Source of the DNA: Roseobacter sp. MH60115 | Lineage (GTDB): Bacteria > Pseudomonadota > Alphaproteobacteria > Rhodobacterales > Rhodobacteraceae | Assembly: GCF_015644665.1 (NCBI RefSeq) | Contig: NZ_JADOBQ010000001.1 | Coordinates: 868,001 to 932,000, forward strand | Length of the DNA: 64,000 bases | Direction of reading: 5' to 3' | Shown: positions 8,155 through 16,551 of the stretch, piece by piece | Layout: each line of letters starts with the position of its first letter | How positions within the stretch are numbered: the stretch's first letter is position 1 | Notes under the pieces: model-generated | Told to the model about the DNA's origin: nothing | Database searches by the model: none | Seen by the model: only the letters and a program-made list of their open reading frames with translations | Made by a program: the position numbers and the translations under genes

Positions 8155-8784
8155 ATGAAGGTTATCGTTTTCGGAGCCACTGGCAGCGTCGGAAGGCTTG
8201 CCGTGGCAAAGATGGTGTCGGAGGGGCATGAGGTCACGGCCTTTGCGCGTCACCCCGAGCGTCTGGACATCCAGAGTTCGGCCCTGACACGTGTGGCCGG
8301 GGATGCGATGGATGCGCGCGCCGTTGCCGGGGCGATCCGGGGTCATGACGCCGTTGTGGTCACCCTGGGCGCGGGTAAATCGCGCAAAGGAACCATTCGG
8401 TCGCAGGGCACGCTGAACGTCATCCGGGGGATGCAGACCCACGGGGTGCGGCGCCTCATCTGCCAGTCTACCCTCGGCGCGCATGAGAGCTGGGACAACC
8501 TGAATTTCTTCTGGAGGCGGATCATGTTCGGCGCGCTGCTGCGCCCGGTCTTCAAGGACCATGAATTGCAGGAAAACCTGGTCCGGGCGAGCGGGTTGGA
8601 CTGGACAATCGTGCGTCCCAGTGCCTTCACCGACGGACCGGCCACGGGCACCTTCAAGGAAGGGTTTGGGGGGCAGGAGCGCGATCTCACCCTCAAGATC
8701 CCGCGCGCGGATCTGGCGCGGTTCCTGACCCGGCAGCTGACCGATCTTGCCTATGCGCAGCGCGCGGTCAGCATTTCGAACTAG
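8155..8784 (+). CDS. NAD(P)-binding SDR-like reductase (NmrA/atypical SDR family)
   Basis: A 209-residue Rossmann-fold protein beginning with the dinucleotide motif GATGSVGRLA. The later WTIVRPSAFTDGPATG segment is typical of atypical SDRs of the YwnB/BVR-B group (NADPH-dependent flavin or biliverdin reductase-like). The catalytic YxxxK of classical SDRs is not evident. GGAGA precedes the ATG by 7 bases. Its stop overlaps the convergent PLP-enzyme gene by 4 bases. The elaborate repeats upstream imply tight, probably inducible control. A redox-defence role is inferred. Confidence 0.8.
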   Translation: MKVIVFGATGSVGRLAVAKMVSEGHEVTAFARHPERLDIQSSALTRVAGDAMDARAVAGAIRGHDAVVVTLGAGKSRKGTIRSQGTLNVIRGMQTHGVRRLICQSTLGAHESWDNLNFFWRRIMFGALLRPVFKDHELQENLVRASGLDWTIVRPSAFTDGPATGTFKEGFGGQERDLTLKIPRADLARFLTRQLTDLAYAQRAVSISN

Positions 8785-9785
8785 GTCTCCGGGTGCGGGA
8801 AGGCGTTTTCCAAGGCCGATTGATAGGCAAAGAGCGAGGCCAGCCCGCCGGTGTGCACGAACAAGACGCGCTCCCCGGCTTTGATGTCTCCGCGTGCCAC
8901 AAGCGCGGGGACGGCGGCAAAGACCTTGGCCGTGTAGACCGGGTCGAGAATGATGCCTTCGGTCTGCGCCATCATCGCCATGGCCTGCGCGGCTGCCGGT
9001 CCGAGCTGCCCATAGCCGGGTGCAAGGGCACCATCCCAGATGATGATATCCTCGTTCTGAACCGTGGCGGTGCCGGTCATCTTTGCCAGCGCGTCGCGCA
9101 CCTGACGCATCCGCTCGTGCTGTTGTTTGGCATCCCGGCGCACGCAACTGCCGATGACCCGCGCGCGGTGACCCGCCCGCCGCAGCCCGTGCAACAACCC
9201 GGCATGTGTCAGGCCACTGCCAGAGGCCACGACCACCACATCGAACCCGTCATCCTGCGACAGGATTTCCTCGGCCGCGCGCATATATCCCAGAGCGCCC
9301 AGTGGTGCGTTTCCCAGCGCCAGCGGGATGACGTAGGGGGTGCGTCCGGCCTCTTCCTCCTCCGCCGCGCGTGCACGCAGCGCGGCATCTGCGCCGGCCT
9401 CATCTTCCCCCACCGGGTAGCGCATGACTTCCGCCCCCAACAGGCGCGACAGCAACACATTCCCATTCGCCCCGTAGAGCGCATCGGTCAGGGGCACGCG
9501 GTCTTCCAACTGGACGATGGTCTTCATGCCCAGTTTCGCCGCGGATGCCGCTGCGGTCCGCACGAAGTTGGACTGTACCGCACCGGTGATCAGTACGGTC
9601 TGCGCGCGGGCCTGTTGCGCCGCGCCAAGATAGTATTCCAACTGGCGCGATTTGTTGCCGCCCATGGTGGTTCCGGCCAGATCATCGCGTTTGATATGCA
9701 GCGAAATGCCAAGCTCGTCCGACAACCGTGGCAGATGTTCAATCGGGGTCACGGCGCTGACAAGTGAGGCGCGGGGGAAATCCAT
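8781..9785 (-). CDS. PLP-dependent D-cysteine desulfhydrase / L-cysteate sulfo-lyase family enzyme
   Basis: A 334-residue fold-type II PLP enzyme of the ACC deaminase/D-cysteine desulfhydrase family. The PLP lysine is K45 in GTTMGGNKSRQLEYY. The phosphate-cup region is around ASGSGLTHAG, and the family motif VHTGGLASLFAY lies near the C-terminus. In roseobacters close homologues include CuyA, which splits L-cysteate to pyruvate, ammonium and sulfite. Others act on D-cysteine. The sequence alone does not settle the substrate, and no sulfonate genes adjoin it. The start at 9785 is supported by AAGGGA upstream. Confidence 0.8.
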   Translation of the reverse strand: MDFPRASLVSAVTPIEHLPRLSDELGISLHIKRDDLAGTTMGGNKSRQLEYYLGAAQQARAQTVLITGAVQSNFVRTAAASAAKLGMKTIVQLEDRVPLTDALYGANGNVLLSRLLGAEVMRYPVGEDEAGADAALRARAAEEEEAGRTPYVIPLALGNAPLGALGYMRAAEEILSQDDGFDVVVVASGSGLTHAGLLHGLRRAGHRARVIGSCVRRDAKQQHERMRQVRDALAKMTGTATVQNEDIIIWDGALAPGYGQLGPAAAQAMAMMAQTEGIILDPVYTAKVFAAVPALVARGDIKAGERVLFVHTGGLASLFAYQSALENAFPHPET

Positions 9786-10247
9786 GCGGCAGTCCCTTGG
9801 TTTTGGCTGTCTTCAGGCGACACCGTATCGTCGCATGAAAGCGGGAAATGACCAAGTCTGGTGCTTTTGGAAGATCAATCGGGAACAGTGAAAAGGCAGC
9901 AAACCCTAGGCAACTGATAAGAATGGCGAAAACCGAACTCCTAAGACACGCGGGGCAACCATCTTGACGCAGTTTTCGCCCGTCTGACGGCGCACTCTCT
10001 TTCCCGGCGGCGCTGAAGCTACTGCCTGTCAAACACCCGTCCATCGGCGACCGGTGGCAGCCACCCGCCATCCTGACCGCACATGTCCCGACCGGGGGAA
10101 AGAGCGGTCAGCAGGAGGCGCTGATTTCAGCGATTAGAACGTGCTTTCGTGTGCCACTGGGTGTGAATAGCGGAACTGCTGACATGTTGTGCGCTCGAAT
10201 ACAGTCGGAAACTTAGCAATGCGACTCTGATAGGAGCGCCGCGAGGC
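9786..10247. other. 462-base gap without a recognisable gene
   Basis: The region lies between the PLP-enzyme start and the HxlR-gene stop. Frames of up to about 110 codons exist on the minus strand, but their composition is unlike their neighbours and they lack ribosome-binding sites. Nothing clearly functional is seen apart from the 5' flank of the PLP-enzyme gene. Confidence 0.5.
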
Positions 10248-10910
10248 TCAGGCTCCGAACTCATTCATAATCTGCTGCATCACCATCATGAAACTCTGAT
10301 CCTTGTCATGGGTGTATGTCTGCATTCTGCTGTGATCGGCGACAAAGTCCTGCAAGGATATTTCGCCTTCCGAGGCCTGCAGCAAGGCCTCGTACGTCGT
10401 CTCGAAAACCACGTCAGGCTCCTCTGCGGCTGCATAGAGAACGGTCGGGGCGCCATCCTCAACCCGCATCGTGATCTGCTCGCCATCCACCCGCAACTCG
10501 GCGACGAAATCGTCGGTCAACAGGGTAACGCGCGCGGCGGCTGCCCCGAGCGTGGTGGCAACGGTTCGCAGATTGCCGGGTTTCACCTGCGCCTTGGGGT
10601 GGGGCATGCCGCCGCCAAATAGCGCCAGTTCAAAAAGGATGTTTCGGGTGCGTTTGCCGCTGTCGGTGAGCGCATAGAGGGCGGCACCGTGCTGGCCGTC
10701 CGATTTGGTAACCAGCCCGTCCGACGTCAGTTTCGCCAGCCGGTCGGTCAGCAGGTTGGCCGCAATACCAGAGAGCCCGGTTTGCAGATCGGTGAACCGG
10801 GCAGGCCCCGCGAGCAGATCGCGCAGGATTAGCAGGGTCCAGCGGTCGCCGATCGCATCCAGCGCCCGCGCGATCGGACAGAGCAATTTGTAGGAACGCG
10901 TTTTGGCCAT
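10248..10910 (-). CDS. HxlR-family regulator with C-terminal sterol-carrier-like domain
   Basis: A 220-residue protein. Residues 1-105 form an HxlR winged-helix domain, seen in CPIARALDAIGDRWTLLILRD, LTDRLAKLTSDGLV and YALTDSGK. Residues about 115-215 resemble the SCP2-like extension of some HxlR proteins. The usual N-terminal redox cysteine of HypR/QorR types corresponds to C11. The gene is divergent from an NmrA-family reductase gene, with a perfect dyad between them. It is therefore probably an autoregulated repressor of the neighbour that responds to quinones or reactive carbonyls (inference from family). Confidence 0.9.
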   Translation of the reverse strand: MAKTRSYKLLCPIARALDAIGDRWTLLILRDLLAGPARFTDLQTGLSGIAANLLTDRLAKLTSDGLVTKSDGQHGAALYALTDSGKRTRNILFELALFGGGMPHPKAQVKPGNLRTVATTLGAAAARVTLLTDDFVAELRVDGEQITMRVEDGAPTVLYAAAEEPDVVFETTYEALLQASEGEISLQDFVADHSRMQTYTHDKDQSFMMVMQQIMNEFGA

Positions 10911-10927
10911 AGCACCTCACGGAAAAG

Positions 10928-10948
10928 TTACTTTAAAAAATAAAGTAA
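10928..10948. promoter_or_regulatory. Perfect dyad operator between HxlR and NmrA genes
   Basis: TTACTTTA at 10928-10935 and TAAAGTAA at 10941-10948 form a perfect inverted repeat around AAAAA. It lies 18 bases from the HxlR start and 44 bases from the reductase start, in the divergent promoter region. HxlR dimers bind such dyads, so HxlR at 10248-10910 is the likely ligand. Confidence 0.75.
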
Positions 10949-10991
10949 TCGCTTTAGTTCATCCAGTAATCTGTGAAAGGGAGAGATTGAA

Positions 10992-12077
10992 ATGTCAACG
11001 CATGCCAGAATTCTTGTCACCAGTGCGGCCGGAAAAACCGGCCTGCCGGTCACCCTTCAACTGCTCGAAAAGGGGTTTGCGGTGCGCGCCTTCGTGCGGC
11101 GGCAGGATCACCGTGCTCAGCAGCTCAAGGAGGCCGGTGCAGAGATCTTTGTCGGCGATCAATATGCGCTGACCGACATGCGCGCGGCAATGAAAGACGT
11201 CCAGCGTGCCTATCAGTGCGCGCCAACCGCGCCCAACGGGTTGCACTACAATGCCGTCTTCACGGCTGCCGCCTTCGAGGCGCGGCTTGAGCATGTGGTC
11301 ACCCTTGGTCAATGGCTGTCCACGGCTGATCACCCGTCACTCTTCACGCGGGAAACCTATCTTGGGGACATCCTGATCCGCATGCCGGGCGAGATGACCG
11401 TGACCTCCATCATTCCGGGCTGGTTTGCCGACAACTACCTGATGGTGCTGGATATGGCCGCCCATCTGGGGCTCTTTGCCATGCCGTTGGGGGCAGGGGA
11501 TGTGCCCGGAAACGCGCCGCCGTCCAATGAGGATATTGCCAGCGTTGCCGCGGCCGCCCTTGGCGCCCCCGAGGCCCACGCGGGTAAGACATACCGCCCC
11601 ACGGGGCCTGCACTCCTGTCGCCTGGCGAGATTGCCGAGGCCATGGGGCAGGCCTTGGAGCGCCGGGTAAAGTACCGGAATATATCGGAGAAAATGATGA
11701 TGAAGGCGCTGAGAGCGATGCCGCCTGCGAATTTTTCACTGGCTGCCGCCTCGCAGCTGGCGCTTTACACGGAGGAGTACAGGCGGGGCACCTTTGCGAT
11801 CAGCGCGCCAACGGATCACGTGTTGCGGATCGGTGGGCGGGTGCCCGAGCCCTTCGTGTCCATCGTCAAGAGGAGGGTTGCGGAGCGGCCTGATCTGCGG
11901 CGCAGTTTTCCCCGTCGCCTGAGTGCGATGGCGGGTTTTGCCCGTATGCTGCTGACGCCTGCGCTGGTGCCGAAGGAGATCGAGGCGCAGCGTGATTATG
12001 TGCGTCTCGCAGCCCCTGCGTTCAGCCAGGACGACGCGGAATGGGGTGCCGCGCATAGGCACCTTGGCCTGTCCTGA
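10992..12077 (+). CDS. NmrA-family NAD(P)-binding reductase
   Basis: A 361-residue protein with a Rossmann start LVTSAAGKTGLPVTLQLLEK and the FVRR basic turn that favours NADP. It fits the NmrA/HSCARG-like family, whose members are redox-sensing regulators or quinone reductases. The segment from about residue 290 is a helical extension of unclear role. The start at 10992 is preceded by GGGAGAG. Control by the divergent HxlR regulator is likely because the operator lies between them. Confidence 0.8.
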   Translation: MSTHARILVTSAAGKTGLPVTLQLLEKGFAVRAFVRRQDHRAQQLKEAGAEIFVGDQYALTDMRAAMKDVQRAYQCAPTAPNGLHYNAVFTAAAFEARLEHVVTLGQWLSTADHPSLFTRETYLGDILIRMPGEMTVTSIIPGWFADNYLMVLDMAAHLGLFAMPLGAGDVPGNAPPSNEDIASVAAAALGAPEAHAGKTYRPTGPALLSPGEIAEAMGQALERRVKYRNISEKMMMKALRAMPPANFSLAAASQLALYTEEYRRGTFAISAPTDHVLRIGGRVPEPFVSIVKRRVAERPDLRRSFPRRLSAMAGFARMLLTPALVPKEIEAQRDYVRLAAPAFSQDDAEWGAAHRHLGLS

Positions 12078-12125
12078 GCGGGTGTGAACGTCTTTTGCGA
12101 GGGCTTCCAGAGGGGCGCCCGGGGA

Positions 12126-13022
12126 TCACGCGGCGTGGCGACCCTGCAGCACTTCGGCCACCGTGGCCCCCATGGCCGAAGGGTTCGGGGCGACGGTAAT
12201 GCCGACCGCATTGAGCATCTCCACCTTTTCCTGCGCGCTTTCGCCAAAGGCGGAGATGATCGCGCCGGCATGCCCCATTTGCCGACCCTTTGGGGCCGAA
12301 AGACCCGCCACATAGGCGACCACGGGCTTGCTCATGTGGTCGCGCACAAAAGCGGCGGCCTCAGCCTCCTGCGGGCCGCCGATCTCGCCGATCATCATCA
12401 CTGCATCGGTGTCCGGATCCGCCTCGAAAAGCTCCAGGATATCCCGAAAGGAGGCCCCGTTGATTGGATCGCCTCCGATCCCCACGGAGGTCGATACCCC
12501 GATGCCCAGAGCCTTCATCTGGCTTGCCGCCTCATAGCCAAGGGTGCCGGAACGCCCGACAATCCCGACACGGCCCGGCGTGTAGATATGCGGCGGCATG
12601 ATCCCCATGAACCCGCGCCCGGGTGAGATGACACCAGCGCAATTCGGCCCGATCAGACGCATTTTCCGATGCCGTGGGTAGCGGCGCAGAAACCGTTTCA
12701 CCCGCATCATGTCCTGCGCCGGGATACCGTCGGCCACGCAGACCGCTGTCTGAATGCCCGCATCGGCGGCTTCCATCATCGCGTCGGCGGCAAAGGGCGG
12801 TGGCACAAACATGACGCTGGCCTGCGCGCCAGTGGCCTCAACGGCCTCGCGCACCGTGTTGAACACCGGGCGATCCAGAATGCGGCTGCCGCCTTTGCCC
12901 GGCGTGACACCCGCGACCACATTGGTGTTGTGCTCAATCATTTCCGCCGCGTGGAACTGGCCGATGCGGCCGGAAATGCCCTGCACCAGGACAGGTGTGG
13001 TTTCATCGATGAGAATGGCCAT
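12126..13022 (-). CDS. mtkB: Malate-CoA ligase alpha subunit (succinyl-CoA synthetase-like)
   Basis: A 298-residue CoA-binding/ligase subunit. VQGISGRIGQFHA is the N-terminal CoA-binding motif. The phosphohistidine loop is the MGHAGAI segment near residue 250. By sequence alone it could be SucD. The neighbours decide in favour of malate thiokinase: the ATP-grasp subunit, a methylotroph-type malyl-CoA lyase and serine-glyoxylate aminotransferase lie in the same operon. MtkAB makes malyl-CoA from malate, ATP and CoA. GGAGG precedes the ATG. It is the last gene of the operon and is convergent with the NmrA gene. Confidence 0.85.
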   Translation of the reverse strand: MAILIDETTPVLVQGISGRIGQFHAAEMIEHNTNVVAGVTPGKGGSRILDRPVFNTVREAVEATGAQASVMFVPPPFAADAMMEAADAGIQTAVCVADGIPAQDMMRVKRFLRRYPRHRKMRLIGPNCAGVISPGRGFMGIMPPHIYTPGRVGIVGRSGTLGYEAASQMKALGIGVSTSVGIGGDPINGASFRDILELFEADPDTDAVMMIGEIGGPQEAEAAAFVRDHMSKPVVAYVAGLSAPKGRQMGHAGAIISAFGESAQEKVEMLNAVGITVAPNPSAMGATVAEVLQGRHAA

Positions 13023-13045
13023 GGGGTCCTCCGATCCGTTTTGGG

Positions 13046-14221
13046 TTAGGCAGCGGCGTTTTGTCTGCGCAGGGAGACGGCGGCCTCTGCCGCTTCGGCG
13101 AGCGTATCGGTCGCGATGATCGGCAGGCCGGATGTCTCAAGCAACGCCTTGCCCTCCTGCACATTGGTCCCGGCGAGCCGCACGATGACCGGCAGGTCCA
13201 GCCCGATGTCGCGGTAGGCCTGAATGACGCCATTCGCGATCCAGTCGCAGCGGTTGATGCCCGCAAAGATGTTGACGAGGATCACGCCGACATTGGGGTC
13301 CGACAACACGGTGCGAAAGGCGGTGCAGACGCGTTCCGGGCTGGCCCCGCCGCCGATGTCGAGGAAATTGGCCGGCTCACCGCCCGCCAGCTTGATCATA
13401 TCCATCGTGGCCATCGCCAGACCGGCGCCGTTGATAATGCAGCCGATGTCGCCGTCCAGACCCACATAGGCCAGCCCGTGATCGGCTGCCATCGCCTCGC
13501 GCGGGTCTTCCTGGCTGGGGTCGCGCAGGGCCGCCACATCCGGCCGCCGGTACAGCGCGTTGGTGTCGAAGCTCATCTTGGCATCCAGCGCCACCAGATC
13601 ACCCGAAGCGCGGATCACCAGCGGGTTGATCTCGACCATGAAGGCGTCGAGGTCCCGGTACGCGCGGTAGCACGCGTTCAACACATTGACCATCTGCGCG
13701 ATCTGCCCGCCCGACAGCCCCAGCGCAAAGGCCAGCTCACGCGCCTGATAACCCGCCAGCCCGACCGCCGGGTCGATGATCATACGGCGCAAGGAGTCCG
13801 GGTCCTTTTCCGCGAGGTCTTCGATTTCCATGCCGCCATGCGAAGAGGCGACGATCATGATCCGTTCGGATTTGCGATCCAGCACAAAACCCAGATAGAG
13901 TTCCTGCTGGATGTCCGAGGCTTCTTCTACCCAGAGGCGGTAGACGCCTTTGCCTGCAGCACCCGTCTGCTTGGTGACCAACTGCTTGCCAAAGAGCGTG
14001 GCGGCATAGTCGCGCACCTCTTCTTCGGTCTTGCAGAGCTTTACGCCACCGGCTTCACCGCGCCCGCCGGAGTGGATCTGTGCCTTGACGACCCAGGCCT
14101 CCCCTCCCAATTCGCGCGCGCGGTAGCCTGCCTGTTCGGGGGAATACGCAACCCCGCCGCGGGGCACGGGCACCCCGAACCCAGCAAGAATTTCCTTGGC
14201 CTGATGTTCGTGGATGTCCAT
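13046..14221 (-). CDS. mtkA: Malate-CoA ligase beta subunit (ATP-grasp)
   Basis: A 391-residue protein beginning [20 protein letters not shown], the typical start of succinate/malate-CoA ligase beta subunits. [15 protein letters not shown] is the nucleotide-binding region of the ATP-grasp domain, and the C-terminal GGGASPERV and [10 protein letters not shown] segments belong to the ligase domain. The ATG at 14221 is chosen because AGGGGGAA lies upstream; an in-frame extension overlaps the preceding gene. It lies 23 bases before mtkB and 22 bases after the malyl-CoA lyase gene. Together with mtkB it activates malate for cleavage to glyoxylate and acetyl-CoA. Confidence 0.85.
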   Translation of the reverse strand: MDIHEHQAKEILAGFGVPVPRGGVAYSPEQAGYRARELGGEAWVVKAQIHSGGRGEAGGVKLCKTEEEVRDYAATLFGKQLVTKQTGAAGKGVYRLWVEEASDIQQELYLGFVLDRKSERIMIVASSHGGMEIEDLAEKDPDSLRRMIIDPAVGLAGYQARELAFALGLSGGQIAQMVNVLNACYRAYRDLDAFMVEINPLVIRASGDLVALDAKMSFDTNALYRRPDVAALRDPSQEDPREAMAADHGLAYVGLDGDIGCIINGAGLAMATMDMIKLAGGEPANFLDIGGGASPERVCTAFRTVLSDPNVGVILVNIFAGINRCDWIANGVIQAYRDIGLDLPVIVRLAGTNVQEGKALLETSGLPIIATDTLAEAAEAAVSLRRQNAAA

Positions 14222-14243
14222 GGTGTTCCCCCTATGTGTGCGT

Positions 14244-15185
14244 TCAGACTTTTTCAGCGATGGCGCGCGCCACATCGATCACGTTGCGCGCCATTTTTTC
14301 TGAGGCGGCATCGATCATCTTGCCGTCAAGCGAGGCCGCGCCGCGCCCTTCGTCCTCGGCTTTCTTCAACTCCTCGATGATGCGCTCGGCCTTGGAAACC
14401 TCGGTTTCCGGCGGGCTGAAGACCTCGTTGGCCAGGGCAACCTGGCTGGGATGGATGGCCCATTTGCCTTCGCAGCCCAGAGCCGCCGCCCGGCGCGCGC
14501 CGTCCTTGTAGCCCTCGGGATCGGAGAAATCGCCAAAAGGCCCGTCGATGGCGCGCAGCCCGTAGGCGCGGCAGGCAATCACCATCCGGGTGATCGATGC
14601 GTGCCATTGATCGCCGGGGTAGAGCGGGTTCAGACCGCCGATGTTAACCGTACGTGCCCGCATGGAAGCCGCATAATCCGCGACCCCGAAATGCAGCGCC
14701 TCAAGGCGGCCACCGAACTGCGCAATTGCCTCGACGTTGGCCATGCCAAGCGCGGTTTCGATCAAGGCCTCAAGTCCGACACGGCTGTGCAGGCTGCGTC
14801 CCTGTTCGATCTGGTTCACCATCGCATCGACCATGTAGAGGTCGGCGGGGACGCCAACCTTTGGCACCAGCAGCGTGTGCACCCGGTCCCCGGCCTGTTC
14901 CATCACGTCGACCACGTCGCGGTACATGTAGTGGGTGTCGAGCCCGTTGATCCGAACGGAAACCGTCTTGCCCCGGGCTGCCCAGTCGATGTCATTGAGG
15001 GCCTGAATGGCGTTGCGGCGCGCCTGTTCCTTTTCGGGGGGCGCAACCGCGTCTTCGAGATCGAGAAAGACGTAGTCGGCGGCGCCCTCGGCGGCCTTGT
15101 CGATCATCGTCGGGTTCGACGCGGGCACAGCCAGTTCAGACCGTTGCAGACGTTGTTTGTTCAGAGGGTAGAGGGTGTGTGACAC
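14244..15185 (-). CDS. mcl: L-malyl-CoA lyase (HpcH/HpaI, citrate lyase beta family)
   Basis: A 313-residue TIM-barrel lyase. Characteristic segments are [41 protein letters not shown]-like [12 protein letters not shown] and [10 protein letters not shown]. They resemble serine-cycle MclA more than the bifunctional Mcl1 of Rhodobacter (judged from memory of these families). It cleaves malyl-CoA to glyoxylate and acetyl-CoA with a divalent metal. The start is set at GTG 15185, since the protein then begins in the normal place ([10 protein letters not shown]) and AAAGGA lies upstream. It is 25 bases after sgaA and 22 bases before mtkA. Confidence 0.88.
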   Translation of the reverse strand: MSHTLYPLNKQRLQRSELAVPASNPTMIDKAAEGAADYVFLDLEDAVAPPEKEQARRNAIQALNDIDWAARGKTVSVRINGLDTHYMYRDVVDVMEQAGDRVHTLLVPKVGVPADLYMVDAMVNQIEQGRSLHSRVGLEALIETALGMANVEAIAQFGGRLEALHFGVADYAASMRARTVNIGGLNPLYPGDQWHASITRMVIACRAYGLRAIDGPFGDFSDPEGYKDGARRAAALGCEGKWAIHPSQVALANEVFSPPETEVSKAERIIEELKKAEDEGRGAASLDGKMIDAASEKMARNVIDVARAIAEKV

Positions 15186-15210
15186 GAGGATATTTTCCTT
15201 TGAGACTGTG

Positions 15211-16413
15211 TTATTCTGCGGCAACGGCCAGTGGCTGTTGCATGGGGGTTTCATCGGCGAACCAGCGCTGTGCGGCAGCAACGCCGGAGCCGAATTCAAT
15301 GTCTGCGCCCGCCCGGTGCAGCGCCATCTCTGCCACGGAAAGCGCGGTGAGGCACATGCCTTCGTTCAGGTCACCGATGTGGCCGATGCGAAAGACCTTG
15401 CCTGCCAGCCGCGCCAGACCGCTGCCCAGCGAGGTGTTGTAGTCTTCATAGGCGATGCGGATCACCTCGCGCGCATCCACATCCTGCGGCGTGCGAATGG
15501 CTGAGACGGTGTTGGAATGCAGCGACGGGTGTTCTGCCACCAGTTCAAGACCCCAGGCGGCCACCCCCCGGCGCACCCCTTCGGCGAGGCGGGTATGGCG
15601 GGCGATGGTGTTGTCGAGCTCTTCGGCAAAGATGCGGTCCAGCGATTTGCGCAACCCGTGCAGCAGCTGCGTGGGTGGGGTATAGGGGAAATAGCCATCG
15701 GCGTTCAGCTTGACCATATCGCTGAATTCGAAATAGGCGCGGCGCGAGGTCGAGGTTTCGGTCAGCGCCATGGCCTTTTCGCTGACGGCGAGAATGCCCA
15801 GCCCGGCGGGCAGCATCAGCCCTTTCTGGCTGCCGGTGATGGCCAGATCAACGCGCCAGTCGTCCATGCGGAAATCCAGCGATCCGATGGAGGAGACAGC
15901 GTCGACAAAGAGCAGCGCGTCGTGGAAGTTTTCGTCCAGCGCGCGGCGCACGGCGGCAACATCGGATGTCACACCGGTGGCGGTTTCATTGTGGGTGACG
16001 AACACCGCCTTGATCTCGTCATTCGTGTCTGCGGCCAGCTGGCGTTCGAATTCGCGCACCGGCACACCAGCACCCCATGGGACGTCCACCAGATGCACAT
16101 CCAGCCCCAGCCGTTCGGCCATTTCCGCCCAGAGGGTGGAGAATTGCCCGTGCCGCGCCATCAGCACCTTGTCGCCGGGGTTGAGCGTATTGGTGATGCC
16201 CGCTTCCCAGGCTGCGGTGCCCGATCCGGGGAAAATCATGACGGTACCGAGTTTGGTGCGGAAGACGGATTTGAGGTCTTGGAACAGGCTGAGGGTGACG
16301 TCACCGAAATCCGGGGCGCGCATGTCCTGCATGGGCACATTCATGGCCTGGCGTACAACTTCCGGCACATTGGTCGGGCCGGGAATGAAGAGATGGGTCT
16401 GTCCGGTGCGCAT
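15211..16413 (-). CDS. sgaA: Serine-glyoxylate aminotransferase
   Basis: A 400-residue class V (fold type I) PLP aminotransferase. It starts with the family signature FIPGPTNVPEVVRQAM. The Schiff-base lysine is K197 in AITGSQKGLMLPAG. The enzyme moves the amino group from serine to glyoxylate, giving hydroxypyruvate and glycine. As first gene of the operon with mcl and mtkAB it handles glyoxylate released by malyl-CoA cleavage. AAGGAG lies 7 bases before the ATG. Transcription starts from the shared regulatory region with the ScfR-like gene. Confidence 0.9.
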   Translation of the reverse strand: MRTGQTHLFIPGPTNVPEVVRQAMNVPMQDMRAPDFGDVTLSLFQDLKSVFRTKLGTVMIFPGSGTAAWEAGITNTLNPGDKVLMARHGQFSTLWAEMAERLGLDVHLVDVPWGAGVPVREFERQLAADTNDEIKAVFVTHNETATGVTSDVAAVRRALDENFHDALLFVDAVSSIGSLDFRMDDWRVDLAITGSQKGLMLPAGLGILAVSEKAMALTETSTSRRAYFEFSDMVKLNADGYFPYTPPTQLLHGLRKSLDRIFAEELDNTIARHTRLAEGVRRGVAAWGLELVAEHPSLHSNTVSAIRTPQDVDAREVIRIAYEDYNTSLGSGLARLAGKVFRIGHIGDLNEGMCLTALSVAEMALHRAGADIEFGSGVAAAQRWFADETPMQQPLAVAAE

Positions 16414-16498
16414 CTAGGTTCTCCTTGTTGATGAGAGGACCATGGCGCAAGTTCCGGTTGTGACCTAAGGGAACCGCGTCCTGCTGTGGATGCAAATA

Positions 16499-16531
16499 TT
16501 TACAAAGTGGAAATATTGTAAATTTGTAAAG
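16499..16531. promoter_or_regulatory. Operator cluster between sgaA and the ScfR-like regulator
   Basis: TTTACAA at 16499-16505 and TTGTAAA at 16516-16522 form a perfect dyad with a 10-base centre. TTTGTAAAG follows at 16523-16531 as a further half-site. The AT-rich stretch lies in the 138-base divergent promoter region. RamB/ScfR-type regulators bind repeats of this kind and often control their own gene. Binding by the protein encoded at 16552 is inferred. Confidence 0.6.
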
Positions 16532-16551
16532 TTTTCTGTATCGAATGCTGT

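Noticed and set aside
12126-14221. Calling mtkA/mtkB as the TCA-cycle sucCD
   Set aside because: Sequence alone cannot exclude it, but the operon with sgaA and mcl points to malate-CoA ligase. TCA-cycle sucCD would normally lie with mdh, sucA or sucB.
13061-14380. A 439-codon frame on the plus strand opposite mtkA
   Set aside because: No family features and no ribosome-binding site. mtkA on the minus strand has a full ATP-grasp signature.
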